Part shown: positions 1 through 11,143 of the stretch, in pieces
How positions within the stretch are numbered: position 1 is the first letter of the stretch
Layout: every line of letters starts with the position of its first letter
Assembly: GCA_903813345.2 (NCBI GenBank)
Contig: CAIIXF020000011.1
Location: 15,979,754 to 16,043,753 of the forward strand
Direction of reading: 5' to 3'
DNA from: Owenia fusiformis
Lineage: Eukaryota; Annelida; Polychaeta; Sabellida; Oweniidae
DNA: 64,000 bases
Program-made: the position numbers and the translations under genes
The notes under the pieces: model-generated
Databases searched by the model: none
Told to the model about the DNA's origin: nothing
What the model saw: the letters and a program-made list of their open reading frames with translations, nothing else

Positions 1-345
1 TCTTGTTTAACTTTCTAATGGCACGATATAGTGACACGATAATATTTACACATGGTTTCAGCATAACTATGAAGGTATGAATGAGATGTTGATGTATTTG
101 GTCTTTTTAATTCTTTTATAAAAAATAATGTTTAATTTTTTTGTCCGCTTTGACGGAGCAGTTGCAAATGTGAACTGTGAAAATGCTCCGTCACAGCGGA
201 CAAAAAATATTAATATAATTTTTTATAAAAAAATTAAAAAGACCCAATGCATTAATATCTCATTAATACATTCAGAGTTATGCTGAAAACATATGTTAAT
301 ATTATCGTGTCACTATATCATGCCATTAAAAAGTTAAAAAAGAAA
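1..345. repeat. Long foldback (palindromic) element
   Basis: The two halves are reverse complements: the left arm covers roughly 1-160 and the right arm roughly 184-345, with a loop of about 23 bases. The inner arms carry TTGTCCGCT..ACGGAGCA (141-160) and its complement (184-203). The outer arms share the stretch around CGATATAGTGACACGATAA. A lone copy of the inner arm end recurs at 544-568. No coding capacity is seen, so this is a MITE-like foldback element. Its left end may lie outside the window. Confidence 0.75.
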
Positions 346-358
346 TGGTATATTTTAG

Positions 359-460
359 AGTTTGACTCTGTCGCCATTTTCAATAGATTTTACTCCTAGC
401 GTTATTGGACTTCAAACAGAAGTGAAGGGTTACACGCAGATGATATATCCATTGCATGGA
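359..460 (+). CDS. Candidate internal exon, unknown gene
   Basis: This is a 102-base segment open in one frame for 34 codons. It is flanked by a plausible acceptor (TATATTTTAG just before 359) and a strong donor (GTAAGTAATT from 461), with phase 0 at both ends. The frame is closed by TAG immediately upstream, so the acceptor would be needed. The peptide starts SLTLSPFS and ends MIYPLHG, and I do not recognise it. No partner exon was found nearby, and an open stretch of this length can arise by chance, so this is only a candidate. Confidence 0.25.
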
Positions 461-568
461 GTAAGTAATTATCTTTAATATAACGAAACATATGAGTTAA
501 AAAATAAATCGTGAAGCATTCTTAGTGTTTTTTATGAAAAATAGCATGCTCCGTCACAGCGGACAAAT

Positions 569-1686
569 CTTTCGATACCAGCCTGTGATAGTTGGCATAT
601 TTTCTTGAATTTTAACGTTTAATGTCCCAAACTCCCACAGACTGAAGAAAAGTATAAACCGTAAATCATATTTACCAAAACAAAACGAGCGTCTCAAAGG
701 CTTCATACCAGCGTATGCATAATGTATTTGTCACGAGTTTGAGCTGAAAGGAGGAGGGAAATTAGCGCAACAGATTTTGGACAGTCATAATTGTTTGATT
801 TTGACCATTTTCTAGGAATTTAAACAGGTGCATATGTTAGGACAATGCAATACCTCCAGGAAAATGTTAATCACTTCTAGAGATGATAAAATAATTTCGA
901 CTTTGAGACAGGGTAGATGCAAACAACCCACCCACATGTTTTTTCTGAAATATTTTCCTGATTTTCAACCCCTTCCATCCTTGCTTTTTTAATTTTTCTT
1001 GCATCAATATGTTGCGTTTTGACACACAATTAATCCCTTAAAAGGAATAAGTGATTCCATTTAGATTAAGTGGAAAACAATATTTCCAATGTTATTTTCC
1101 CATAGGGAAAAATCATTGCTTTCAAAGATATAGAAATGTCATTTATGTACAATAGGAACAATTACCGAACATTTGTGAAAATTGATTCTTTGTTCTTGAT
1201 TTTATAATTTACCCGTGCGTGTATTCGTCTACACTTAAGTCTAAATTATAAAGCATCACAAACAGGTCCTAGAATATTAATAGACAAATACAGCAGACGA
1301 CCCATTCATACTTTCCGCGCAGCATTTCATTCAGACCAATAGTTCAACTGTAGAGCATGCACCTTTTCTATCTTAGAACAGGCCATCCTCCTCTGCCCTG
1401 TCCTAAACCCGTCTGCAGAAGAGACCACAAAACATTATTTTCAAATATTTTAATTATTTTTACATCAGACATGGTTGGATGATATATCACAAAATTAAAG
1501 TTCAAGGTCAATACAGTATTTCGTGATAAAGGCAAAGCTGCCCTGGAAGTAAACACGAGGAAAATGGAAAAGTCCAAAAAGCATTAACACAAATTTCAAT
1601 CAAGACATCAAGTACTGTGCTTATGCTTCATCATGAACAAAACATAGCTGATATGGTTTCATTAAAATGTGTGTTCTAACCTCTTG
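569..1686. other. No gene recognised
   Basis: AT-rich non-coding DNA without a convincing ORF, splice pair or repeat boundary. It lies between the foldback element and the large inverted-repeat family. Confidence 0.5.
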
Positions 1687-2465
1687 TCAAAACAGAAATG
1701 TTTGTGACTACTTTCAATTTAAAAAATAAGCAATCAAATGACCATATTGAAAAAGTTTATGTAAAAATAGAAACATTTATATTTATCCTAACTTTTGTAT
1801 ATTTCAGATAGAGTCCATTTCACTGTTTTAACTGCGTCAGTAAAAGCTAAAAAATAAGAAATCAAAATATCATTTTGCAATAATATATGGAAAAATATAT
1901 TCCTATTGTACATGAATGACATTTGTATATCTTGGATTGCTTCTAGTTTGGCTTATAAAGTGTGTGGCCTCTTATATTTGGATGCTACTCTGCCATGTTA
2001 TTTTGAATAAGATTAACAAGGCTGAAATTCTTCAGATTACAAGATGGCACAGGCTTATTGCACAAAAAACTAAAAAATCTGAAATATACAAATGTCATTC
2101 ATGTACATTATGAATATACTTTCCATATATTATTGCACAATGGTCTCCCAATTTCTTATTTTTTTGCCGTTCTACTGACGCAATGAAGCAGTGAAATGGA
2201 CTTTAGTAATGTATAATGTGCAGCAAAGCTGTGGCCTTTTGTAATTTAGGGAGTTTCAGCCATGTTAATTTTTCTGAAAATAACATGGCAGAGAAGTATC
2301 AAAATATAAGAGGACACAGATATGATAGCTAAACCTGATAACAAACTATAAACAAAAGTTACGATAAATATAAATGTTTCTATTTTTACATAAACTGTTT
2401 CAATATGGTCATTCGATTGCTTATTTTTTTTAATTCAAAGTAGTCACAAACATTTCTGTTTTGAC
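1687..2465. repeat. Large inverted-repeat element (foldback family X)
   Basis: The outer arms (about 1687-1808 and 2345-2463) are reverse complements carrying GCAATCAAATGACCATATTG and its complement. Nested inner arms (about 1806-1920 and 2078-2205) carry TGTACATGAATGACATTTG and its complement. The right half holds an extra stretch (2206-2340, TAATGTATAATGTGCAGCAA) that is also found at about 3765. Partial copies lie at 2975-3052, 3731-3901 and 63866-64000. No coding capacity is seen. This is a non-autonomous palindromic element family. Confidence 0.7.
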
Positions 2466-2974
2466 TGTAGAGGGTAAGTACAGTCAAAACAGTAATGTTT
2501 GTGAGTACATATTCAGCAATCGTAATGTTAAATCAGACATCACCTTATCTCCTAACTGGTACTATTACTGAGATTTCGTATCAACACTTTAGTCTACTAA
2601 ATTAATGTTTAAAACTCATATATATGAGCGTTAATGCAGGGGCATTTCATACAGCCTATAAACACCGCCCTTTCATCAAATGTGTTTTCTGGTTTCCTTA
2701 ATTTCGCCAATTTCTTAAGAAATTGATGGATAATTTCAAGAGTATATGATCAGACACATAAACATGGCATATACCACATAAGTTTCTCATATTTAGTTGT
2801 TGTTTTTTGTTGAACAATATATTACGTACATGGATAACTGTATTTTATTTACAAGTAGGATGCATCTTGAATTAGACCAAAACATAGCATCAAGTTTCAC
2901 TATCTGGCTGCTTAGAACACTTCTTATCAGATGTGTTGACAGCTCTCCTGATAAAGAGAGTGACTGGTAATTTC

Positions 2975-3052
2975 TGGATTTGACTTTGAATTTAAAAAAT
3001 AAGCAATCAAATGACCATATTGAAACAGTTTATGTAAAAATAGAACATTAAG
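2975..3052. repeat. Fragment of foldback family X
   Basis: This short segment matches the outer arm of the 1687-2465 element (AATAAGCAATCAAATGACCA... through TATGTAAAAATAGAA). It is not paired with a second arm here, so it is a truncated copy. Confidence 0.6.
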
Positions 3053-3069
3053 CAAATATTTCATTCTAT

Positions 3070-3182
3070 GGAGGGCAATACCTGTTCATCTTTCAATAAT
3101 ATTTGCTGTATTGCCCGCAGCCCAAAGGGCGAGGGAAATACATGCTGCAAAAATCATTGAAAGTGCAACAGGTATTGCCCGA
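3070..3182. repeat. Foldback with GGGCAATACCTGTT arms
   Basis: Arms of about 25 bases (from about 3072, GGGCAATACCTGTT.., and ending near 3181, ..AACAGGTATTGCCC) are near-perfect reverse complements around a GC-richer centre. It directly abuts the recombinase relic on the minus strand and may be one end of the same element. Confidence 0.55.
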
Positions 3183-3462
3183 ACATAGAAGGAAATATTT
3201 GTTTTATTATATCATTGCTAGACATTCGCTTACTTTGCAGACTGGCACTCTTGTAATATTCCCCGCCCCTCGTTCGCTGTTCAACTTGAAGTTGAAGAAA
3301 AAAATCCTCTAAAATTCCATCCAGAACGATTTTATCGATAGATTTAACGTCTATTTCGATATCTTTTTTCGTCCACATAAAACTTGAAAATGTTCCAAGA
3401 CTATTCCGTTGATTTATTGGTGTTTTTAGAATGCACATCCCTCAAGATGTCGTTCTTTTCAT
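3154..3462 (-). pseudogene. Relic of Crypton/DUF3504-type tyrosine recombinase N-terminus
   Basis: One minus-strand frame holds a segment ending in FFLQLQ..., then GGEYYKSASLQSKR. This fits the N-terminal SAM-like core-binding region of Crypton/DUF3504 (KIAA1958-like) tyrosine recombinases, where FFL-x-aromatic/acidic-GGEYxxxSLxSxR is typical. Just upstream, in a different frame, lies VHSKNTNKSTE followed by a stop and then WNIFKFYVDEK, which matches the NTKxxT...F..YL..E region that precedes it in such proteins. The family region is therefore split over two frames with internal stops. No catalytic domain (R..HxxR..Y) is visible. I recognise this from remembered family patterns only, so the family name is tentative. 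Confidence 0.4.
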
Positions 3463-3730
3463 CGGAATTCAAACTTTAAATCTTTTACCGTCCGCCATTT
3501 TAATGCACGTCACAACTGTACTGGACGAAACGAGACGATTCAGAATTCCCGGGCGGGCAATCAAACTATAATGCAGCAGTGTCTCGTATCACTGCACGGG
3601 AGTTCGCCGGGCAATACGTCTTTTATAATTAAAAAATTAAGAGAGCTGTGAAATACGCTTTGGTATTTTTGATCACATGGTACTGAATCAGCCAATCAAA
3701 GGACACAAATTCTAGCAATGATATAATAAT

Positions 3731-3901
3731 TATATTTATCCTAACTTTTGTATATTTCAGATAGTAATGTATAATGTGCAGCAAAGCTGTGGCCTGTTGT
3801 AATTTATGGAGGTTCAGCAATGTTAACTTTTCCGAAAATAACATGGCACAGATGAGCTAAACTAGAAAACAAACTAAAATATACAAAAGTTAGGATAAAT
3901 A
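3731..3901. repeat. Short copy of foldback family X
   Basis: The element is bounded by an inverted pair, ATATTTATCCTAACTTTTGT at 3731 and its complement at about 3881-3901. The interior matches 2206-2340 of the large copy (GTGCAGCAAAGCTGTGGCC). It is non-coding. Confidence 0.6.
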
Positions 3902-3962
3902 TAAATGTTTTTGTGTTACCCCCTAGAGATCTGCTTCTAAAAACATTCATATAGATGGCATA

Positions 3963-4295
3963 CAGGGGCGTATCCAGGAACCAACAAGGGGGGGGGCCCA
4001 AATTTCAGGTCAGAGAAAAAACGTCCGCGCTTGCGCGGAAAAAAATTTTGGGCCCCTAAAATCCTAAAGTGGGCCCAAATTTTGAAATTTTGAGGCCCAT
4101 TTTCTTCAAAATTTGGCCTGAAATTAACAAATAAGGCCTTAAAAGGCCCAGTAATGACCAAAAAGGCCCACTTTTTGGGGCCTGAAGGCCTTGTTTGGCC
4201 CAAAAATCTTTTTGGGCCCAATTTTTTTTTTCTGGGCCCACCCAAGGGGGGGGGGGGGCCCGGGCCCCTGGGCCCCCCCCCCTAATCCGCCAGTG
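3963..4295. mobile_element. hAT-like MITE, rich in G/C runs
   Basis: Imperfect terminal inverted repeats (CAGGGGCGTATCCAG at the left; the right end reads CACTGGCGGATTAG on the other strand) enclose a GGGCCC-rich, low-complexity interior with runs of nine or more G or C. GCATA occurs at both flanks and may be part of a target-site duplication. Termini of the CAGxGGCG type are common in hAT MITEs of invertebrates. Open frames here are by-products of the homopolymer runs. Confidence 0.45.
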
Positions 4296-5443
4296 GCATA
4301 TATGCAGAATAAAACATGTATTACATATATGTCGGGATAGTTGAAAGTTGAAACAGTTCTGTGCACTGTACAGTGTTCATACGAGTAATTAGATACTGTT
4401 ACTATATACAATATTTGTTGGAGGAACCCTTGGCAGCATAAGATAAAAGCATAAAAGGTTATGAATATAGACCCAATTATTAAAATTAACAATGATTAAA
4501 TAATTATATAATCAGAACCACGTGCCTCAAATAAACTGAACGTTTAAATCTTCGGCATTTGAATACAATAACCCGAAAATGATCGTTTCGGCGAATTGGA
4601 CAAACTGAAAGTTTAAGTCCAAAATAATTGAATGTCTCATATTTGTTATACGCGAGATTTTATATATTAATATATTCTGCACACTTGCACTATTTTTAAC
4701 GTACTTCTAACTTGGATACTAATACTATATTCGATTTTTATTTACACTTTCTTAATATAGACTGTGACCCATTCTGTAGAAGTGCTCTAGAAATGCAACC
4801 TTCCTTACATGAAAGGTTACACATTCCAACCTATTTCAAACCATCTGTATGATTATACTGGACACTTTCTGGGTAGTTGGACTTTCTATAGGGGTGGCAG
4901 ACGGCCCTCAGACCAATTTATACCCCTACCCCCAAAAAACCATGGGGGTATTTTAATACCACCCAATAAAAACAATACTAATGCATGTCAGATACCCACA
5001 ATTCAACACTCAAAGAGAACATCTTGATACCTCTTATTCTTATTGGTCTTTTTTGTTTACCTTTACATGAGATTGAATATATTTTATGCTTAATCATACG
5101 TGAAAATTGATTTCTATTCAAAATAATACGAAAACATATACATTTATCTAATACTTTTTGAAATATTACCATAAAACGGGAAGCATGGCACTGCTCATTT
5201 TGAAGTTCTCATGTTTATACACAGAGTTGCAGACCCTTCTATTGAATGCCCATGATTACGGTAATCACACCTGAAGCATGTTTATTGATAAATTACAATA
5301 AAGTTTAATAATATTCCTATGCGTATTTTGTGAAATTGTGTTGACGTTTATTTAAGTTACAATGTAACGGTGCATTATATTTGATTAATCAGTATCTGAA
5401 AGTTTGATTTAAGTACTTCTACACGCTTTTACATTAGTCCCAA
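4296..5443. other. No gene recognised
   Basis: AT-rich sequence without a supported ORF, exon pair or repeat. Short open frames are scattered and have no recognisable content. Confidence 0.5.
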
Positions 5444-5760
5444 TCACGCAAATCCCTTGAATGTCCCGGGACATCCTGCAAATTTAGGTGGATGTCCCGC
5501 GAAATCCCGCAAATTTAGGGCACTTTGTCTAAAAAATCTGTCCCTCTATGAAGTTTTTGGTGGTACACCTGTTAACTGTCCCGCAATTAGGGTGTTTGTC
5601 CCTCGAATGGTCCCGCGAAATCCCGCGAATTTGATAAAAAATCTCCTATTAGCGCAATCACGCAAATCCCTTAAATGTCCCGCAAAATCCCGCGAATTTA
5701 GTAGATGTCCCGCAAAATCCCGCGAATTTTGGGCACTGGGTCTAAAAAATCTGTCCCGCG
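5444..5760. repeat. Duplicated CCCGCGAAATCCCGC-type repeat
   Basis: The motif TCCCGCGAAATCCCGCGAATTT and variants recur at least six times. A larger segment (CACGCAAATCCC...GTCTAAAAAATCTGTCCC, 5446-5545) returns in variant form at 5655-5760. The CpG-rich motif contrasts with the AT-rich surroundings. It is non-coding; the long open frame across it reflects the repeat. Confidence 0.6.
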
Positions 5761-5829
5761 AGAAAATCTTTAGGGGTTGACAGTACTGCTTTCACACCGG
5801 GCCTATTCAATCCGGAATTTATTTTATTC

Positions 5830-6160
5830 ATATTACTACTATCTCTGTAAGAGTCCGTATAAGTTACTCACCATCTTTCAATACATCTCCATATTACCAC
5901 CATCTCCCAATATCTCCCGGTAATATTTTTACAATCTTGCAATACTTCCTTTTCAAGTACCACCACCTCCATTGTCTAAGTCACTTGCCAAGATCTTCCT
6001 CTCCATGTACCACCGTCTTCCAATATCTCCCCATATTACAACCGTCTTTCAATCACCATCTCAATAGCCTAAGTCGTTGCCACGATCTTCCTCGCCATGT
6101 ACCACCGTCCAACAATATCTTCCTATACTCACCGTCAGTATTTCAATTTATCGGCCAGAT
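5830..6160. repeat. Degenerate pyrimidine-rich tandem repeat
   Basis: Loose repeats of a roughly 27-30 base unit resembling ACCACCATCTCCCAATATCTC, including TTACCACCATCTCCC, TACCACCGTCTTCC and TACCACCGTCCAAC. Similar units return at about 6635-6690. It is non-coding. Confidence 0.5.
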
Positions 6161-6230
6161 CGAATATCAGGTGAAGATATATTTGATATTTTGGATCTCA
6201 AGATATATTATTTTAGCAAAAAATCCCCAA

Positions 6231-6315
6231 ACCATCGAATATCACTTCTCAAACCATCGAATATCACTTCTCAAAAAATGATATTCGATGGTTTCAAACG
6301 TGATATTCGAAGGTT
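6231..6315. repeat. Tandem plus inverted ATCGAATATCAC repeats
   Basis: CCATCGAATATCACTTCTCA occurs twice in tandem, and its inverse (TGATATTCGATGGTTT) then follows twice. Together these form a hairpin-capable cluster next to the larger foldback at 6474. Confidence 0.55.
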
Positions 6316-6473
6316 TAGATTTTTTAAATAATTTTTTGTCACATTTTTTTCTCAAACTTTTTTTTTAGATTTTTTACTTCAAAATATTTTTTCAAAATTT
6401 TTTTGAAATCTTTTTTAAATTTTTTGTAAACAGTTTTTCGCTGGGTTAAGATTTCCCATGGGATAAACGGACA

Positions 6474-6608
6474 ATCCTATGGTTTTTCAAAAATATCAAT
6501 TATATCCACTCATGGATATCAATATCTTCACCCATTCGCTGCGCTCACTCATAAAGATATCAATATCCACTCATGGATATAAATGATATTTTTTCAAAAC
6601 CATAGGAT
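6474..6608. repeat. Foldback element with CGCTGCGCTCACTC core (copy 1)
   Basis: The arms CCTATGGTTTTTC...ATATCCACTCATGGATATC and their reverse complement flank a central TTCGCTGCGCTCACTC. A second copy with the same core and the same TATCCACTCATGGATA palindromes lies at 47405-47557, so this is a dispersed family. Confidence 0.65.
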
Positions 6609-9191
6609 ATTCCTATAATCTTTTTATATTACCATCATCTCTCTATAAATTACCACCGCCTTCCAATATCTCCATGTATTACCACCACATTCATATATAA
6701 TCGAATATCATGGTCACGGTGTTCACTGCACTGGAGTTTTAGTTATTAAATCTGAAGCGCGATAAAACCTACATTACCAAAATTGCCCGCATACAGGGTG
6801 ACTCAAAAAATGCCACCCACTATTTTTTGATAACTTTCTTAAAAATGAAGGGATCTTCATGATTTTTATCTAGATACAGTGTAGTGTTCAATGGATAAAG
6901 TATTGCTGTACGCGTATAGCACAACTGAATAGTTAAGAGATAACATGTTTTCCGTCCAGGTATGACCTCTAAGAAATCATCAAAAAATGTTCAAAAATAC
7001 AATCTCCAGATTACTTTCACATTATTATTAAAGCCAAAATCAGATCTATAGGGGCGACAAGATTGCAAGCAACATGTTCAATTGACCCACCGATCTATTC
7101 CTTACAATCTCAAATACAATATCTCCCAAAAATTACGATGTATGTTATAAATTGGTGAAGTTACTACATAGATTCAAAGTGCAAAAATGGGTGAAATATG
7201 TTTAAATTCTCCTAAGTAATAAAAATGGTTAGCCATTCTAGCAGAAAAATAATACATAATTGTAAAAATCGTTAGTTTTTAAAGTGTGCAGTTTGGGAAT
7301 TTTTAGAAAATAGACATGACAATTGCAAGGAATGACATGGATTAGAAATATTCAAAAATTGAAACAATTTTTTTTGTTGTCCTGCTCGCTGTATCTGATT
7401 CTCTCTTTAATAATAAAAATAATTTTGCCTTTAATGAACTGACTCGTGATCGACTCGCTTATTTGGGTAAATTTCAAAAAAATATTTGAGTGATTTTGTG
7501 TTAAAGCATGCTTCCGCAGAAAATGAGATATCTTAGATTTCCCAATTGTTCTTTCTTCCACCGAATCCTCTATCTACACATAAAAAATCACGTTCGAGAT
7601 TCGTCAATTATTGAGAAAGTTATTCAAAAATTAATGGGTTGTTTCCTCCTCTACATGTAGTTGAAGAGTTCAGCATTGTATATTCGCAGCCATAGCCATC
7701 ATATTTGCTTTTACCCGATTGATAACTTGATTTGAACGCGATTTGGAAATAACCCAAACATTCCAATAATCGCGCCCGGGTAATTTTGGTACAAATGTAT
7801 TTTAACACCAATACTCTCTGCTTCTTTTTTAATCTGGATTAATATTTATATTTGAAATTCAGGGATTATTTTCTACTTATTAATTATAGGGAAGGAGTGA
7901 AATTCCAAGTGATTCAATGAGGGGCGTTAAATTAATAGGTTACATCTGCATCATCTGTAGTGTTACAGAAATCCTGGTCCTCCATTTGAAAATACAACTT
8001 CCGTTGTTATTGCAGTTTAGGTTTTACCCCGAAACGCAGGTCACCAATCCGTCAACCTTTCTATTTTTTTTTGTTGATGTTTATCTCGGAACGACTGTCT
8101 TCTTTTAAAATTTGTTTGAACGGCCTAAACACGCATGGCAATCATGGGGCATGTATCTCCCGGGTTGTATTTGGTGATAATTCATTCACATCTGGATCAT
8201 TGGTAATAGCCCTACCATATTACCCATTCTGATACGCAGCATTGCATCTTTCTGTTTCACCCGGGAAGGGCTGAGAAAGAAATGAGATGTCATGGTCTAT
8301 CATGGTGCATATTACCAAGGATTTGCAACTTTTGCTAAAGGATTATAGATACATATTAATTTCCCTAAATATGTGATATCAACACCTCCCTATTATATTA
8401 CCGACTCTAATACCATCAAAGAGCATAAAAGGGATGCGTTGTCGCCACTTACATACCATAATAGGATTAAAAGTACATAATATAAAATATCTATATGATG
8501 TGATTAAACATGAAATATCACCTCGTTTGTTGTCGCCTGTAATGTTTCGGATAAGTTAAATATTATATATTCAAATTGAGATGATCCCTTGAGAGACAAC
8601 CTCAAAGGATTAAATATGAACTCATACAATCAATGAGACAATTTTTAGATCTCTGCCCAGTTTCCTAACCCAAGTGAAACAGATTAAAATCAAAAAGTCC
8701 GATTGATACCTGTATATTAATTTCATTGGCCTTCTTATCAGAAATTCGACAACTGGACCAATTTACATCCAAACTCTTCAAAATCATGTTACAAATTTAT
8801 GCACAAATGGAAAATCGAGAAAGAGATAGACCAAAGGTGAAATGCAACAATTAATAAAAAATTATATTTAATCAGAATTATACACGTTTTACACATTTAA
8901 TTTATAAATTCGAGTTCTAGGTTAACAATGCGTGATTAATATAGATAACAAATAGAATCCCGATTCCCTGGCCGTTATACAGTTATATAATTAGGAAATA
9001 TATTCAAGTTAAAGCATTTACAGTCTTAGATTTTCAAACATTGCCCTGATTAACGGATCAACTTCTAAAAAATATACAGCAAAATAGGTATTTTATCGTC
9101 TAAGTTGTGTCATGGGCTTTCTCTTACAGTCCTCGTATGCTCGTTCTATTATAAAAACAGAAAGGGGGACTGTGTAAGAACCCGCTTGATG
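6609..9191. other. No gene recognised
   Basis: AT-rich, non-coding by eye. One point of note is CAGGGTGACTCAAAAAATG at 6797, which resembles a mariner-type terminal inverted repeat, but no matching second end was found. Short open frames here have no recognisable content. Confidence 0.45.
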
Positions 9192-9404
9192 CAGGCCCGT
9201 AGCCAGGATTTGCCAAGGGAGGGTTCATCTTTTGAAATATTCCAGGGGGTCACTTTTGACAATTTGAGTTCAAAAATGGCCAAAATCACTTTAAAAGTGT
9301 TCAGAATTATGAAAAACTGCATGATTTTGAAATTTTTGGCCAGAGTGAGGGCCGAGGGGGGGGGGGGGGGTTCCCATCCAATCCCCCTTGGTACGGGTCT
9401 GTGA
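9192..9404. mobile_element. MITE with GGCCCGTAGCCAGG termini (copy 1)
   Basis: It starts CAGGCCCGTAGCCAGG and ends with the imperfect complement CCTTGGTACGGGTCTG. The interior holds runs of G. A second copy in opposite orientation lies at 30594-30803, sharing the terminal repeat and the internal CAAAAATGGCCAAAA / TTTTGGCCATTTTTG block. It is non-autonomous. Confidence 0.65.
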
Positions 9405-9450
9405 TATTTGTGTCCATTGTATCCGGTGGCCATTTAGATCTAGTCTAAAT

Positions 9451-11143
9451 TTAAATTAGGTCACCAAGAATGTATGTTCCTACACCTTCAGTTACTCCAA
9501 CCCAAAAGTCCTCGTAAGCTGCTACAAACTCAGTTTTACTTATAAAGCCATCTTTATTCGTGTCGATGTTAGTGAATGCTCTCTGGGCGTGTTTCTCGTC
9601 ATTGGTCCTCCCGAAAACACGGGCGAAAACATCAGTGAAATTTCTGAATTCATCAGGAGATATCAAATTATCGCAGTTAGTATCCACAACCTCGAAGAAA
9701 TGGTAGGCAGCCTCACGCGAAGAAGACTTGAACAAATCCAGGCCCTCTTTATCTTCAATCAACGCGGATAGATTTTCGATTAGCTCTTCTAGGGTAACCT
9801 TCCGCGTTGCTCCGACGTTACCACCACCGGCAACCAGATCGCCCCAGAGGAACTCAACGAAAATTTGTCGCAGCTTGCGGCGCATTTCCACATCAACGTA
9901 AGCTTTCTCGTGGTTTCTACCCCGGGGGTTTCTAAGGTAGAACTTAACGAGTCTCGAAACGATTCCTTCGAAGTCAGCACGCTGAAGAAATCCATCTTTA
10001 TCGAAGTCGTGATATTTGAAAAACGTCTTCATCTTTTGTCGCCATAGTGTTGACATTTTTGCTGGAATAAAACAATGAGGTTTGAAAAGTGTGGATATCT
10101 TAAATTTGGGAATGAGTACATCCAATAAATAGATTAACATGATGACGTACGCCAAGAAAAACGCTCAAAATGAAAACTTCACTGCGAAGAATGCGAATAC
10201 ATCACCATGACCATAAACGTATTCGTCTTAGATATATGCATTAAGCACACGGCATTGCTTATTTTGCCAGATATAACCAAAAATGAATACATATTTCTAA
10301 TTACTAGTATGACAACCATCAGCAAAGTAAATCTATGAAATAATACCAAATACACAAACGAAGTACCTCTCAATAATCGTCAGTATAATCTTTTAACTCT
10401 TTAAGGTCCAGATCCTATTCGGTACATTGAATATTCTTGTCTTATATGCAGTAAATTTTCCAACTCTTCACAATCAGTTTTGCATCATATATTTGACACT
10501 TAGCATGGAAACTCCTCTCTTGATATTTCACCAAAATTATTTATTGTACATTGTACAAACTAAATGTAACTACTGTACGGGAACACAGTGTGAAGAGGAC
10601 CAAAGTTGGATGGTATGTTATTACGATCTCCCAGCTTGTGCGAGTTTTGTATCATATTAAATTTTTCATTTTTGAACATCTTTTTTATAACGATCATGGT
10701 GACAAGGCTCACCATGAGGCAGAGTGAATGGTAATTATATGGTATTTATTTTACTGATATAATGATATATTTAGAGCAATGTGCATAAAACAGGTAACCC
10801 ATGTCACAGTTAACTGATACGATTTTGAGATATCCAAATAGGAGAACTGGTGATTAACTGTGCTAGATGCTAGGATGAGTTGTTCAATGATGTAACTCTC
10901 TTATTTTGTACATTGCGTGAATTGGGAAATTAAAAAGGCGGGCACTGTTTTTGGCAATGAATTACAAAAAAGACCAGTGATATGTAATACGTACATTATT
11001 TAGTACTTAACCATTTTCTAATTACTGATTTCAATCAATAAAAATTCAATCAAAAGTAATTAGTAAATTACTTTATATTCTATTGAAAATCAACTAATTA
11101 ATGAATCTATGAACTTACCTGGTTCGAAACTTTGAGGTGCCAT
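9451..11143 (-). CDS. Sarcoplasmic calcium-binding protein (EF-hand), two coding exons
   Basis: The protein is an intracellular Ca2+ buffer of the SCP/calexcitin-like EF-hand family. The main exon is complement 9451-10061. It opens with a splice acceptor (TTTTATTCCAG) and encodes STLWRQKMKTFFKYHDFDKDG, close to the start of annelid SCPs. Upstream, complement 11119-11143 reads ATG, then MAPQSFEP, then CCAG|GTAAGTTC. Joined at phase 1, the two exons stay in frame and give about 211 residues, the usual SCP length (175-200) or slightly more. Counting from the internal Met (201 aa), canonical EF loops lie at residues 17-28 (DFDKDG, D at position 12), 125-136 (DTNCDN..E) and 165-176 (DTNKDG..E). 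The second hand is degenerate, as in many SCPs. The intron is about 1.06 kb. Any 5' UTR exon upstream of 11143 is not resolved. Confidence 0.85.

Noticed and set aside
3937-4492. Minus-strand open frames of 60-117 codons through the G/C-run element
   Set aside because: Their Gly/Pro/Lys-rich content comes from homopolymer runs inside a MITE, with no domain and three overlapping frames open at once.
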